IMG/VR virus record: IMGVR_UViG_3300024256_000012
Coordinates: 1-51,973 of that record
Reading direction: 5' to 3' (one strand)
From: a virus
Length of the DNA stretch: 51,973 nt
Shown here: positions 1 to 8,790 of the stretch, in pieces
Numbering within the stretch: position 1 is the stretch's first letter
Layout of the letters: every line of letters starts with the position of its first letter
The notes under the pieces: generated by a model
Seen by the model: only the letters and a program-made list of their open reading frames with translations
Database searches by the model: none
What the model was told of the DNA's origin: nothing
Made by a program: the position numbers and the translations under genes

Positions 1-161
1 AAAGGAAAGACCTGAATAAACATCCCCACCTCTGACTGCACTTGAATTGAGGTTGATAGATTGGTCATCGTCATCCAGAAGAAAGTATGTACCTGAAAAG
101 TTAGTATCAACATCACCGAGTTTTATGAGAGGTGTATAATCTCCAGGGATTTCTCCAATAA
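1..161. repeat. Terminal redundancy, left copy
   Basis: These 161 bases are repeated at 51813-51973 with a single difference (g at 127, a at 51939). The repeat lies inside the tail-fibre reading frame and joins its two halves in frame, so it is best read as overlap from assembling a circular or circularly permuted genome. The mismatch falls in the third position of a Leu codon and is silent. Confidence 0.9.
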
Positions 162-1644
162 CACCAATAACATCACCTTCTTGGTTATAGAAATGTGTTG
201 AAGCACCGTATCCGAGAGAAGTTTCATTATTAAAGGTTATCATCCTGTTTGATGTAGGTGCTTCCCAATCATCGCCATAGTACAAACCAACTGATGTAAC
301 CCCTTGGCTATCACCTGATTCACGTACAACGTGATTCCATTTCTGTGTTTGTGCAGAGCCAAGAAAATCGTAATGGGTAATGTACCAGCCATCATCAGTC
401 GATGCGAGATACATGTTGTAATCCTTCGGAGTGTTATCACGACCAACACCCCAAACGAGATTTCCTTCATGGTAGTATCTTAGAGCACGAGAGCCAAGTT
501 CAGTCACATCAAGTTCAAGATAATACTGGTTATCAATAATGGCATCCCAGTCACCAATCTTAACTACACCACTTTCCCATTGGATTCCAGCTTCATCTCC
601 ATCAAATCCAGTAACAAACTTACTGGGTTGAAACCAAGCAGAAGTTTCCCCACCCACCTTCATCTCAATACGTTCAGTTGAATCATTTACTATGATGTGA
701 GTGCCATTCTCAACGGCATTGAAATCACCGAGATAGAATATGGAATTGGCAAAGTCAAAGTTCAAGCCTCTGGCCTCACCAGCATACCAAGTTTTAATAT
801 TTTCATTATCGTCATCCACGACAATATTGGTGCCATTATTATTTGAATCCCAGTCACCGAATTGGTAAAGGCCATTCGCGGTGTCGACATAAGCACCAGC
901 CTGATTACCAAATGTAGCAAGCTGAGTAGTATGAGAAGCATTCATATATGTAGCACCACCAGCAATAAGACTAATCTCATTAGCATTTGGTGAGATGATA
1001 TGTGTATCCCCACCACCATCTAAAAATAATGATAATCCCTGCGGGATAACCAAACCAGCAGCGTTGAGAAGTTCATCAAATGCAGCCTGTACTGTGACTG
1101 CGGAAAGATAACTTGTAGCAGGGTTGAAAGTTATCTCGTCAGCGTCAACAGAACTAACATGAACCCAAGCACTACCATCATACACAAAAGCTTGAGAATG
1201 ACCTGGTTCAATAGTTATAGTTTTATCAGCGACAACATCGAAGTTTTCTGTAGACATGTCATTGCTAACAACATAAAACTTTTTACCAGCCGTTGTGTCA
1301 GTCGGTGCCCCAATTGTATTCGAGACTCCAGCAAACGTACAAGTGATAATCGTTCCAAGGTAAGCATCCACGATAGCCGTAGCACAGCCCGCAGTATCAC
1401 CCGCATCATCGATGGTGTAGGTGGTCATAGGAAGGGATGACAAGGTCAACCCCCAGTATGCTGGGCTTGAGCTTGGCGTGTGGCCTACTCCAGCCTGAAT
1501 ACAAGTATATAATTGACCAGCATAGTTTACAATATCACCAACCGCATACCATTGCGCACCAGTGTACGTTCCAATAGCAGAACCCGACTTGGCGCCAAGA
1601 GTCCTATTGTTATGAACAACTTGCTCAATAGAAAAATTTTCCAT
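1..1644 (-). CDS. Tail fibre or spike with LGDxD repeats (N-terminal part, continues past the left edge)
   Basis: The frame starts at the ATG at 1644 (MENFSIEQ), preceded by a GAGG ribosome site, and runs open to base 1. Through the terminal redundancy it continues in frame at 51812 and stops at 50730, giving about 908 residues. The first ~200 residues form a capsid- or tail-attachment-like head. From about residue 258 the protein has degenerate repeats of the pattern [LIV]GDxDxxxNGxxxxxDD, roughly 40 residues apart, typical of elongated beta-structured phage fibres. It is probably the receptor-binding or host-range protein, but no enzymatic domain is recognised. It lies directly downstream of a small virion protein (1665-2030). 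The virion role is inferred from repeat architecture and position. Confidence 0.75.
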   Translation of the reverse strand, partial: MENFSIEQVVHNNRTLGAKSGSAIGTYTGAQWYAVGDIVNYAGQLYTCIQAGVGHTPSSSPAYWGLTLSSLPMTTYTIDDAGDTAGCATAIVDAYLGTIITCTFAGVSNTIGAPTDTTAGKKFYVVSNDMSTENFDVVADKTITIEPGHSQAFVYDGSAWVHVSSVDADEITFNPATSYLSAVTVQAAFDELLNAAGLVIPQGLSLFLDGGGDTHIISPNANEISLIAGGATYMNASHTTQLATFGNQAGAYVDTANGLYQFGDWDSNNNGTNIVVDDDNENIKTWYAGEARGLNFDFANSIFYLGDFNAVENGTHIIVNDSTERIEMKVGGETSAWFQPSKFVTGFDGDEAGIQWESGVVKIGDWDAIIDNQYYLELDVTELGSRALRYYHEGNLVWGVGRDNTPKDYNMYLASTDDGWYITHYDFLGSAQTQKWNHVVRESGDSQGVTSVGLYYGDDWEAPTSNRMITFNNETSLGYGASTHFYNQEGDVIGVIGEIPGDYTPLIKLGDVDTNFSGTYFLLDDDDQSINLNSSAVRGGDVYSGLSF

Positions 1645-1664
1645 GATAAACTCCTCAACCTAGT

Positions 1665-2030
1665 TTATTGCTGAAGGACTCTTACAGCTTGCGCAGCGAC
1701 ACTTGTCAAAGGCTTAACATGTAAGTGTAATTGAACAGTGGGATTCCCAACTTGAATACCTTTAGGAATTTTGATAGCATAAACTTCTCCCCCACCACCA
1801 TTGAGAACCATATCATTGGAAGTATCAATAGCAGTCGCAGCCCCATCATCGATCAAAACATAAATGTCCAGATCAGGTCTGAGAGTTATAACAGTTGTGT
1901 CTAGGTCAATCGCTAGATCATCTTGAACACCCAAACTAATATCGAGAGCTGGTGTTGGCGACCAATCGCCACCGAAGGCACCAAGACTTACTGCATCTTG
2001 GGTTACAAAAACATGTTTTCTTAAACTCAT
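1665..2030 (-). CDS. Small putative virion protein (121 aa)
   Basis: A 121-residue protein starting MSLRKHVF, with a GGAG ribosome site and a candidate promoter just upstream. It is rich in Asp, Val, Gly and Thr with alternating hydrophobic residues, suggesting an all-beta fold, and has a Gly run near residue 78. It sits between late structural genes and immediately before the fibre, so a decoration or fibre-base role is plausible. I do not recognise the family. Confidence 0.6.
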   Translation of the reverse strand: MSLRKHVFVTQDAVSLGAFGGDWSPTPALDISLGVQDDLAIDLDTTVITLRPDLDIYVLIDDGAATAIDTSNDMVLNGGGGEVYAIKIPKGIQVGNPTVQLHLHVKPLTSVAAQAVRVLQQ

Positions 2031-2050
2031 TGTTGCTGTCTCCTCTTGTT

Positions 2051-2079
2051 AATTATTACAGCTTGTACCCTATTGTCAA
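2051..2079 (-). promoter_or_regulatory. Candidate sigma70-like promoter
   Basis: On the minus strand TTGACA (2079-2074) is followed after 17 bases by ATAATT (2056-2051), just upstream of the ribosome site of the 121-residue gene. The -35 is perfect and the spacing ideal. It could boost fibre-gene expression after the hairpin and gap upstream. Prediction from sequence only. Confidence 0.45.
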
Positions 2080-2106
2080 AGCTTTGCCTTCGGTGGCGTG
2101 CTAAAA

Positions 2107-2568
2107 CTATTTTGTGTTAATCTTTTCCTTGATCAATTTCCAGATGTAAGACTTTTTCTGAGTTTTGTTTAGCTCTTTATAGTCAGCTTGATCTTTGTCT
2201 GGAATTAAAACATCATTCTTATCAGCCCACTTCTCTAAGTCTTTCAACTTCCAATTATAATTGGGGTCATCTTCCTTAGTTTGTTTGGGCGTGATCGTAG
2301 GCTTGGCAACGAAGTTGGACATGCGATTTTGATACTCTTCTAACATCTCCTTGACTCCTTCTCCACCCTTCAGAATTTCCCAACGAGTCGGCATGTCGAG
2401 CAATAACTGATATGCTTGCTCTTCTGAGACTTTGATAAAACAAGTTTGGGGGTGATCGATGTCGCAATAATTTCCATCACCTCTGTACTTGACCTGCATA
2501 TCTTTTCGGCTATCACCGCCAACCCATTTCAATTCTACAATATGATTTTTCTTATCGGTCATTTTCAA
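2107..2568 (-). CDS. Conserved-looking phage protein with C-terminal HeH/LEM-like helix pair (153 aa)
   Basis: A 153-residue mixed-charge protein in the late operon. The N-terminal half looks alpha/beta. After a charged linker (about residues 95-105), the last 50 residues (WKLKDLEKWADKN ... SYIWKLIKEK) resemble the short helix-extended-helix modules seen near head and neck genes in other phages. That resemblance is weak and by eye. Position between a putative head protein (2675-3745) and a small virion protein suggests a structural or assembly role. The start is MKMTDKK or MTDKK; the two cannot be separated confidently. Confidence 0.55.
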   Translation of the reverse strand: MKMTDKKNHIVELKWVGGDSRKDMQVKYRGDGNYCDIDHPQTCFIKVSEEQAYQLLLDMPTRWEILKGGEGVKEMLEEYQNRMSNFVAKPTITPKQTKEDDPNYNWKLKDLEKWADKNDVLIPDKDQADYKELNKTQKKSYIWKLIKEKINTK

Positions 2569-2639
2569 TATCCTTCGCTATGATAAAGGCACCACGGCAG
2601 GGCTGGAAAGGAGAACCAAACCAACCCATACCATGTCAC

Positions 2640-2664
2640 CGAAGGAACCACGTGGTGTCCTTCG
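2640..2664. other. Strong hairpin without U-tract
   Basis: CGAAGGA and TCCTTCG flank ACCACGTGGT, giving a stem of about 12 bp with one bulged base and almost no loop. It lies in the gap after the stop of the 356-residue gene (2675). No T-run follows on the minus strand, so it is not a canonical intrinsic terminator. It could be an RNA-processing or stability element, or a protein-binding palindrome. Confidence 0.5.
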
Positions 2665-2674
2665 TCATCGGTTA

Positions 2675-3745
2675 TTAATCAGAAGCAGCAGACATTACAT
2701 AAGCTACAAAGATATCATCACCCTGTTCGGCTCCAGTTTCGAGCGCAATACAGAATCCATTTTCAGTAGCAGCACCAGTAACATCGGTCAGCAGAGCATT
2801 CGCAGTTCCACTTACCCATTCCAGAGCATCACCGACAGTCGCAGCAGCATTCAATCGAGCAATACCAATACGGACAGCGCCAACAAACTGGCCCCATTCA
2901 TCTCTCTTCGCTGTACCTAGAGCAGAAGCAGCTCCCAGATATACAGTGCCAAGAGTTTCTGGATCAGCAGCACCAGTTATAAGTCCGTCAATAGTCCACT
3001 TGGCCAAGTTTCCTTCAACCAGAGTAGTTCCAGACTTGATAGGAAAGCTGGCACCATAAGCAGGACCAACGCCATCTGAAATCAGATAACGAATGATATC
3101 ATCATACTGTACATAATCACCAACATCAGCATTCTCTGAATAGAATCGAACAGCTTCAATTTTATCCAAAGGAATAGCAGCCCCACCCGAAGAAACAAGG
3201 AAGGCACTCAAGGCAAATTGAGCCCATTGGTGAGCAGTCGCTACAGTCGCTGGAACATTCTGTTGTGTCGATACTTGACCACCATTATACTCAAGGGCAA
3301 TTTTCATATCTCCAGCAACATTATAATCACCAGCATTGGCAGTATGATTCCAGAAGCCAATATATTTGGTATCATTCCAATCCATCTGAGCTAAATGCCC
3401 AGCTGTTGGAATCGGCACCGACTCGTTTATGTACGCAAGCCGTACATATTGGCTGCCATCCGTAGCAGCCGTGTTAACGAGCTTCATACAGTTAGTGCCA
3501 ACCCTTTTACCAGCAGCAGCAGCAGCAACGATATCAAAGACACCACTATCGCTTTCAGTAATTCCATTCACGCTTTCACAATCGAAAACTTGAACCACAT
3601 AATTCAATCCCGCACCCAGCATGATACGTTCTAGCAGGGCAGCGAAGCTCTGTTCAGCGTCACTGGGATTATCGAGAGCAGGTACACCATAGGTGCGCAG
3701 TTGCTCGATACTTGGACCAGGTCTTGAAGCTTTAACAAGTTTCAT
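2675..3745 (-). CDS. Putative head decoration/virion protein downstream of capsid (356 aa)
   Basis: A 356-residue protein starting MKLVKASRPGPS. It follows the major capsid gene after an intrinsic terminator, so its level may be set separately. The C-terminal ~100 residues (GIARLNAAATVGDALEW, then Gly/Ala/Thr/Asp-rich strands ending in FVAYVMSAASD) resemble the small beta-rich decoration domains often encoded next to phage capsid genes. The central part (about 130-240) looks beta-rich. A capsid-decoration or head-fibre role is inferred. No catalytic motif is visible. Confidence 0.6.
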   Translation of the reverse strand: MKLVKASRPGPSIEQLRTYGVPALDNPSDAEQSFAALLERIMLGAGLNYVVQVFDCESVNGITESDSGVFDIVAAAAAGKRVGTNCMKLVNTAATDGSQYVRLAYINESVPIPTAGHLAQMDWNDTKYIGFWNHTANAGDYNVAGDMKIALEYNGGQVSTQQNVPATVATAHQWAQFALSAFLVSSGGAAIPLDKIEAVRFYSENADVGDYVQYDDIIRYLISDGVGPAYGASFPIKSGTTLVEGNLAKWTIDGLITGAADPETLGTVYLGAASALGTAKRDEWGQFVGAVRIGIARLNAAATVGDALEWVSGTANALLTDVTGAATENGFCIALETGAEQGDDIFVAYVMSAASD

Positions 3746-3792
3746 TTTTCTTACTCCTTTTTACATTTTCATTTATGTTTTATTATTAAAAC

Positions 3793-3831
3793 TAAAAACA
3801 AGCGCAGGGTGAGTTTTAAGTCACCCCACGC
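3793..3831 (-). terminator. Intrinsic terminator after the major capsid gene
   Basis: On the minus strand an 11-base stem (arms 3831-3821 and 3812-3802, GGGTGA core, two central mismatches) is followed by TTGTTTTTAG. It sits between the capsid stop (3844) and the next gene start (3745). The stem is imperfect, so it may be a partial terminator that lowers expression of downstream genes. Confidence 0.7.
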
Positions 3832-3843
3832 AATTAATAAAAC

Positions 3844-5388
3844 TCAACCAGAAGTTAAGTTGTAACCGATACCTACAGAAGCTTCATCAGACCCAGGAAC
3901 ATTAACACGTTCAAAGTCATTTCTGCGAGAGGCAACAGCGACATTTTGGAGAGACTCGATATCACGAGCAGTTTCCATCTTCATGCCACCAGCTTTGTCA
4001 CCAGTCCAGTGAGCTTTCGTATTGGCTAACAATATCTCAGTTTTGGTCATCGTGGTACCATCATAAACACCAGAGGCATTCAAGTCTTGACGAATAAACT
4101 CAGACACGACAACAGGAGCGCCATCAAACATAGCTAGTGTACCAGCCTTGGCTGTAAATCCTGGACCCCACTTGTCCATTGTTAAAACTTCAGTCAGGCC
4201 TAACATCTGAACATATCCAGAGATTCCAGTCAACCAAGCAAGGTCAGAAGGATTAACACCGAAGCGACCCATTGCTTTGCGAATAGCACGCAGGTTGGCA
4301 GTACTCAGAGTTGAGATATTTACAGCAGCTTCTCCAGCAGAGTTTCCTGAGAAGTAGCGCAGACCATAATAGGATTTGTTAACATCAGTTCCAGCAGTGA
4401 CATCTGAATCCATATGAGTCGAATCAATATCGCCATTCAGGATAGCAGTTTCAGCTGCATCGCTGATAGCTTGGATAAGCTCTTCACGGACTAGAGGAAA
4501 CATAGCAATTGCAGAGTCCTCAGTGATATCATCGGACCACAGCATGCGAAGAGCATGGGTGATCATACTGAAGGAAGCTTTGCCAGTAGGAGGTGTAGCA
4601 GTTCCTACCTTAGAAGGGCTATCAGTAGTTGGCTCACCTGTCAGATAAGCAGCTTGACGAGCACCACGCTTTGGAACGTCCATTGTACCAACGCCCATAG
4701 GCACTGTCAGGTTAGGAAACAACCCAGCAACTCTCAAGGCTAAACGAATGTCATCAATCAACTGATTTGATAATTGAGTCGGAACAAATTCAGCTCCAGT
4801 ACCAACGCCAGTCGTTGATAAAGCTTTCTGGTGTTCTGGCCAGTTATCAAGAGCACGTTTCAGATGTGGCTTCTCTGCTAGCTCGTAGCTGAAAAGCTTA
4901 TAAGAATCGATGCCAGTTACAGTGTTGTAATAAGAGGTGGGCTCACCCTTCATAGCTGAGTTTAAACTCTTAAACATAGCATACAGATACAGAGCGTCAT
5001 TCATATTGGCTACATCTTTTGCAACCTCATAAGACTCGCCATTGCGATGCCATCCTTTGGCACGTGTCCATTCGGTCTGAGACCGATACAGCGCACGTGT
5101 TACTGGATCAGAATAACCATGGAGCTGATAAATCTTGGGCTCTTTTAATACTACGTCAAAAACACTTCGTGTTTGCTCTTCCTGAGCAGCCCGAATTTCA
5201 GCCAGACCCACTTCAACATTTTCCAGCGCAGTCTTGTTAGAAGTTAGAACTTCTTCCAGATCAGTTTCGATCTTGACTTGTCGCTCTTGCATACCACCGA
5301 CAGAATCCTGCACGGCTTGTAGAGCTGTCTGACCTTCCTTGCTTATCGCAATGATTTGTTCAGCTTGCTCTTTGGTGATTTCACTCAT
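3844..5388 (-). CDS. Major capsid protein, HK97 fold, with N-terminal scaffold-like region
   Basis: This 514-residue protein builds the icosahedral head. Residues 1-75 are Glu/Gln-rich and heptad-like, resembling the delta or scaffold domain that is cleaved off during maturation in HK97-type phages. The rest matches the capsid family: GTGAEFVPTQ opening the folded core near residue 197, a central region resembling the E-loop and spine helix (DITEDSAIAMFPLVREELI), and a C-terminal DFERVNVPG segment. It lies directly downstream of the prohead protease and portal, the canonical order, and precedes a terminator. The start is MSEITKEQ with an upstream GGAAA. The family call is firm; the extent of the cleaved region is inferred. 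Confidence 0.93.
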   Translation of the reverse strand: MSEITKEQAEQIIAISKEGQTALQAVQDSVGGMQERQVKIETDLEEVLTSNKTALENVEVGLAEIRAAQEEQTRSVFDVVLKEPKIYQLHGYSDPVTRALYRSQTEWTRAKGWHRNGESYEVAKDVANMNDALYLYAMFKSLNSAMKGEPTSYYNTVTGIDSYKLFSYELAEKPHLKRALDNWPEHQKALSTTGVGTGAEFVPTQLSNQLIDDIRLALRVAGLFPNLTVPMGVGTMDVPKRGARQAAYLTGEPTTDSPSKVGTATPPTGKASFSMITHALRMLWSDDITEDSAIAMFPLVREELIQAISDAAETAILNGDIDSTHMDSDVTAGTDVNKSYYGLRYFSGNSAGEAAVNISTLSTANLRAIRKAMGRFGVNPSDLAWLTGISGYVQMLGLTEVLTMDKWGPGFTAKAGTLAMFDGAPVVVSEFIRQDLNASGVYDGTTMTKTEILLANTKAHWTGDKAGGMKMETARDIESLQNVAVASRRNDFERVNVPGSDEASVGIGYNLTSG

Positions 5389-5433
5389 GTGTAATTTCCT
5401 TTCTGAGTTTTATCAGGTTTGTTTTATCACCGA

Positions 5434-6273
5434 TCATGAATTGACAGAAGCGACAATTTGTTCACTGGTTTGCTTCATCAACTTCAATGTTTCCATTAAT
5501 TCATCAGCAGTCTCATAAGACATCACGACAACTGGTGCTTCTTCTTCTTCTTCTGGAGGAGGATTATCAACCTTGAGTTGATCTTCAAGGCTTATAACTC
5601 TCCCACGTAATTCTTTCAATGTATCTATAACATAAGGGTCAGAACCTATGTCTTTGGCATAGTCTAGATCGTCATCATCAAAAGCATAAAACCTTTCAAT
5701 CAGCTGATCCATTTCGCCCATAGACTCTTCCCCAAATTGTTCCTTGATAGCTCCACGCAATTCATTAAACTCTCTTTTGGCTAGAGAGGAAACGAGAGCA
5801 GGGATAACAACCCCACTAAACTCCATCAGCTCCCACTTGGTAAAGGTTACACCAGTCTGTCCCTTGATTGGCTTCTCTTTTGATATCTCTAGAGCTTTAA
5901 AACCTATCGAGCCAGCGTTCAAGAATCCTTTGCGATACTTCCCAGCCAGCATTGTAGCGAAGACATCAGAACCATCTTCATCAAAAAGGATAGGAGCATC
6001 AAAAGCTTTCTTTGTAATCTTCGCACCCTCCAGAAGAGTTTTGCCAATAGGCAACTTGCCTCTGAATAGATCGTATCCATGCTGGAATAAAACTATGGGG
6101 TTGGTTGCGTAGTTATCTAGAAACACTCCATCAGGGATAACCACCTCACCATATCGGTCAACCTTCTTCTCAGTCAATCGAAACATAATGGGGTCACCGA
6201 CTTCGCCAGCCTTCTCTATAACTTGGGACATACCAATCTTAGGTATCAGATCACCAGCTTTGTATTCATGCAT
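5434..6273 (-). CDS. Prohead maturation protease (HK97/U35-type)
   Basis: A 279-residue serine protease expected to trim the capsid scaffold region. Typical features are visible: D39-RYGEVV, a block leading to catalytic His65 in FQHGY, then NAGSIGF with Ser122 as the probable nucleophile, and KWELMEFSG with Glu148/Glu151, the usual end of the protease core. A Glu-rich stretch (EEEEEAP near residue 245) and a helical tail follow, which may be a scaffold-like extension. It sits between portal and capsid. The start has the phage's standard AAGGAGTTTTAAC leader. This is a reliable assignment. Confidence 0.92.
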   Translation of the reverse strand: MHEYKAGDLIPKIGMSQVIEKAGEVGDPIMFRLTEKKVDRYGEVVIPDGVFLDNYATNPIVLFQHGYDLFRGKLPIGKTLLEGAKITKKAFDAPILFDEDGSDVFATMLAGKYRKGFLNAGSIGFKALEISKEKPIKGQTGVTFTKWELMEFSGVVIPALVSSLAKREFNELRGAIKEQFGEESMGEMDQLIERFYAFDDDDLDYAKDIGSDPYVIDTLKELRGRVISLEDQLKVDNPPPEEEEEAPVVVMSYETADELMETLKLMKQTSEQIVASVNS

Positions 6274-6275
6274 TG

Positions 6276-8480
6276 TTAAAACTCCTTCTTTGCCCTGATA
6301 GGGATTTCAAAACAGCGTTCATTAACAGAGCTTGGAAAGTCTAGACTGTATCCATCGGCATAGCCGTGGTCACCCCAACTCTCCTTCCCATCTGCTTTAA
6401 TAGTTTTGCCTTCGAGAGCACTATGAGAATCACGCACAGCTCCATCTCTCTGAGTTGACCACATCTTCTTGTTAACCTTCTTCGACTTAACCATGACGTG
6501 AGATCGGCTCGCATTAGCAGCCCCCACCATTTCTGTCCTAGCTATTCGGACAGCTCTCATGGCAGCGTTGTTGGTATAATACTTTTGAATTTTATCAGCA
6601 AGCGTGGCGACAGTCCAGCCATCAGATAAGCCTTGGGCCACTAGAGCGTTCACCCTGAGCTGAGTCGTTTCGTTTACAACAGTAGCATACTCAGTAGCTC
6701 GTTGCGCAATAAACGCTTTTGAGATCGCATCTATGACATAGACTTCTCCCAACTCCTTAGACATACTGATGCCAGCTAGCCTTACAGCCTCAGCTATATG
6801 GGGCTGGCCACTCTTCTTAAACTCCTTCACCCAATAGGCGAAATTAAAACTTGCACCTTCGACTGAATATTTCAAATCGACTTTAAGCTCATCATCATAT
6901 ACAGGCTCATCGAGCTTCTTAAAACTCAGCCCAACATCCTTACAGAATCCCTCAAGGGTCAATAGTTTATTCGAGTTTACATTCGCCAGCACTTCCTTCT
7001 CCTGACGCTCAAATAGTTTGTTAAGAGTTTTCTCAAACTTCTTACCCTCCTTGATAGCTATCTGCATAATCACGCCATGCGCATTTGCCTTAGCAATCCT
7101 GAGCTTCATATCCTTGTCCTGCTGGCCGATAGCCTTTTGACTTCGCTCAAGCCAGCCATCCAGACCTTCCCACTTGTCCAGCCCTTCCTTCATTCGCTCT
7201 AGAGCTTTATCAGGATCATCACCACCGACATCCGAAGCGTCAGCCCCAGCGTCAGCTATTGGGACTACATTCAACGGCACATAGTAGCTATCCATGCCAG
7301 CTTCGGTTGATGGGTCATCACCTAAGACCTTTGTAATGAAGTCATTAGGAGTAACACCGCCCATACCAAATCCAGTTTTAAGTATCGTGGACAACTTCTC
7401 CTTATCAGCTTGAAGTTCCTTAACATCGCTCATATCGAAACGAAAGCGAATATCAGTTTGGCTTGAGATTCTAGGAAGCAGTTGTTCAGTGAATATTTGA
7501 TTCAACTTTTCTGTCCAGCTATTGATGGTAACAGTCCAGAAAGTTTTAATTTGAGTTTCAGCGTTTGATAAAACAGAAGCTTCTTTATATTGTCCCATTA
7601 AGATCGGAGGAACACCAAAGACTTCTCGCACCACATCCTTACTCCACTGGCGTTGTTCGAGATATTGCATGTCTGTATTCGATAAGCTTATTTGAGTCCA
7701 GTCCATCCCGTGAGACAGAAGCATAGGCCGACCAGTATTTGTTTTGCCGAAGTACTGCTCAGCGATATGTGTCTTGAGTCTCTTCCAAACCTTATCATCC
7801 ATCTTCTGATCAGTTTTAAAAACACCAGAAGGTCTTGCCCCAAGCTTAAACATAACTTGCTGAGCTTCCACAGAATCAATATCGACTATGATATCAGAAG
7901 CAGCAGCAGACAGAGGAGACAGCCCACGCACTGGATTAAGAGGGTTGAAAGTTTTAAGGAAGAACATATCATCAGCATCTATTCGGACTCGCTTGCCTGA
8001 AGCTATGAACTCATAGTATCCAACTTCAAAGTCGTTGATTGGAAACACTTCGATAAAACTGGGGCTGATAGGATACATTTGTTCGATGATCCCACCAGCC
8101 GTGTTCTTCAACAACCAAGGAGACTCTCCAGTTGAGAGTAGGTACACCAGAGCAGCTTCCCAGAAGTCGTATCTGGTTTGGAACTCATTATATGTTTTAA
8201 AGATTTGGAACTCAGGATTGTCTGAAACGTCTTGATACTCATCGCCAACTTTGCGCTCGATTATAACAGGCAACCCAGCGATAGCTAGAGCGATAACATT
8301 AATGGCCTTGTACACATAACTGACAGTTTGATAAGTCTCTTGATAATCTGTCGTATGCTCTGGTGGCTTAACACCCTGACCGCCAAAGCTTGTTTGCTGC
8401 TGATATCGAGCTAGGTCATCCACCTGTCTAATTAAAAGTGGCAGATTGTTAGCGTGACGAATGGCATCAAATAAATCCAT
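6276..8480 (-). CDS. Portal protein fused to a MuF-like minor head domain
   Basis: A 734-residue protein in which two normally separate head proteins are joined. Residues about 40-400 form a HK97-type portal, the dodecameric DNA gate: YKAINVIALAIAGLPV near the start, NPVRGLSPLSAA, and REVFGVPPILMG. The C-terminal part (about 480-734) matches the Mu gpF family, ending in ARTEMVGAANASRSH (near 646), KMWSTQRDGAVRDSH and a final cluster with His, Cys and Pro. A gap of only two bases separates it from the protease downstream. It overlaps the small membrane gene upstream by 14 bases. No frameshift is needed: the fusion is one open frame. Confidence 0.93.
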   Translation of the reverse strand: MDLFDAIRHANNLPLLIRQVDDLARYQQQTSFGGQGVKPPEHTTDYQETYQTVSYVYKAINVIALAIAGLPVIIERKVGDEYQDVSDNPEFQIFKTYNEFQTRYDFWEAALVYLLSTGESPWLLKNTAGGIIEQMYPISPSFIEVFPINDFEVGYYEFIASGKRVRIDADDMFFLKTFNPLNPVRGLSPLSAAASDIIVDIDSVEAQQVMFKLGARPSGVFKTDQKMDDKVWKRLKTHIAEQYFGKTNTGRPMLLSHGMDWTQISLSNTDMQYLEQRQWSKDVVREVFGVPPILMGQYKEASVLSNAETQIKTFWTVTINSWTEKLNQIFTEQLLPRISSQTDIRFRFDMSDVKELQADKEKLSTILKTGFGMGGVTPNDFITKVLGDDPSTEAGMDSYYVPLNVVPIADAGADASDVGGDDPDKALERMKEGLDKWEGLDGWLERSQKAIGQQDKDMKLRIAKANAHGVIMQIAIKEGKKFEKTLNKLFERQEKEVLANVNSNKLLTLEGFCKDVGLSFKKLDEPVYDDELKVDLKYSVEGASFNFAYWVKEFKKSGQPHIAEAVRLAGISMSKELGEVYVIDAISKAFIAQRATEYATVVNETTQLRVNALVAQGLSDGWTVATLADKIQKYYTNNAAMRAVRIARTEMVGAANASRSHVMVKSKKVNKKMWSTQRDGAVRDSHSALEGKTIKADGKESWGDHGYADGYSLDFPSSVNERCFEIPIRAKKEF

Positions 8481-8679
8481 AAAGATTCACCCCAATATAT
8501 AATAGGCTTAATAAGATAAATAATACAGGAAATGTATTGCCGTGAGTGATAAGAAGCTTTGTAGCAAATGGCAGTTTTGTAAATGTACCCTTGTCAACCT
8601 TCGTTGTTAGTGAGAAGTAGTACGACCCAAAGCCGAATGCTAAGTATATCATCACCCATAAAATAGATAGAAACTCCAT
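8467..8679 (-). CDS. Small two-helix membrane protein (70 aa)
   Basis: A 70-residue protein with two hydrophobic segments (about residues 4-24 and 50-69) separated by a short polar basic loop. It is placed between terminase and portal, overlaps the portal start, and has the phage's standard AAGGAGTTTTAA leader. The topology resembles holin-like or superinfection-exclusion proteins, but nothing here fixes the function. Confidence 0.6.
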   Translation of the reverse strand: MEFLSILWVMIYLAFGFGSYYFSLTTKVDKGTFTKLPFATKLLITHGNTFPVLFILLSLLYIGVNLYGFI

Positions 8680-8790
8680 GTTATTAAAACTCCTTCAGTG
8701 GTCCTTCTTTGTTTTGCTTTAAGATTTATTTGCTGCTATAAATATTGAACTTATGACGCTTTTGTTTCAAAAACTTAATTTCTGAACAGT

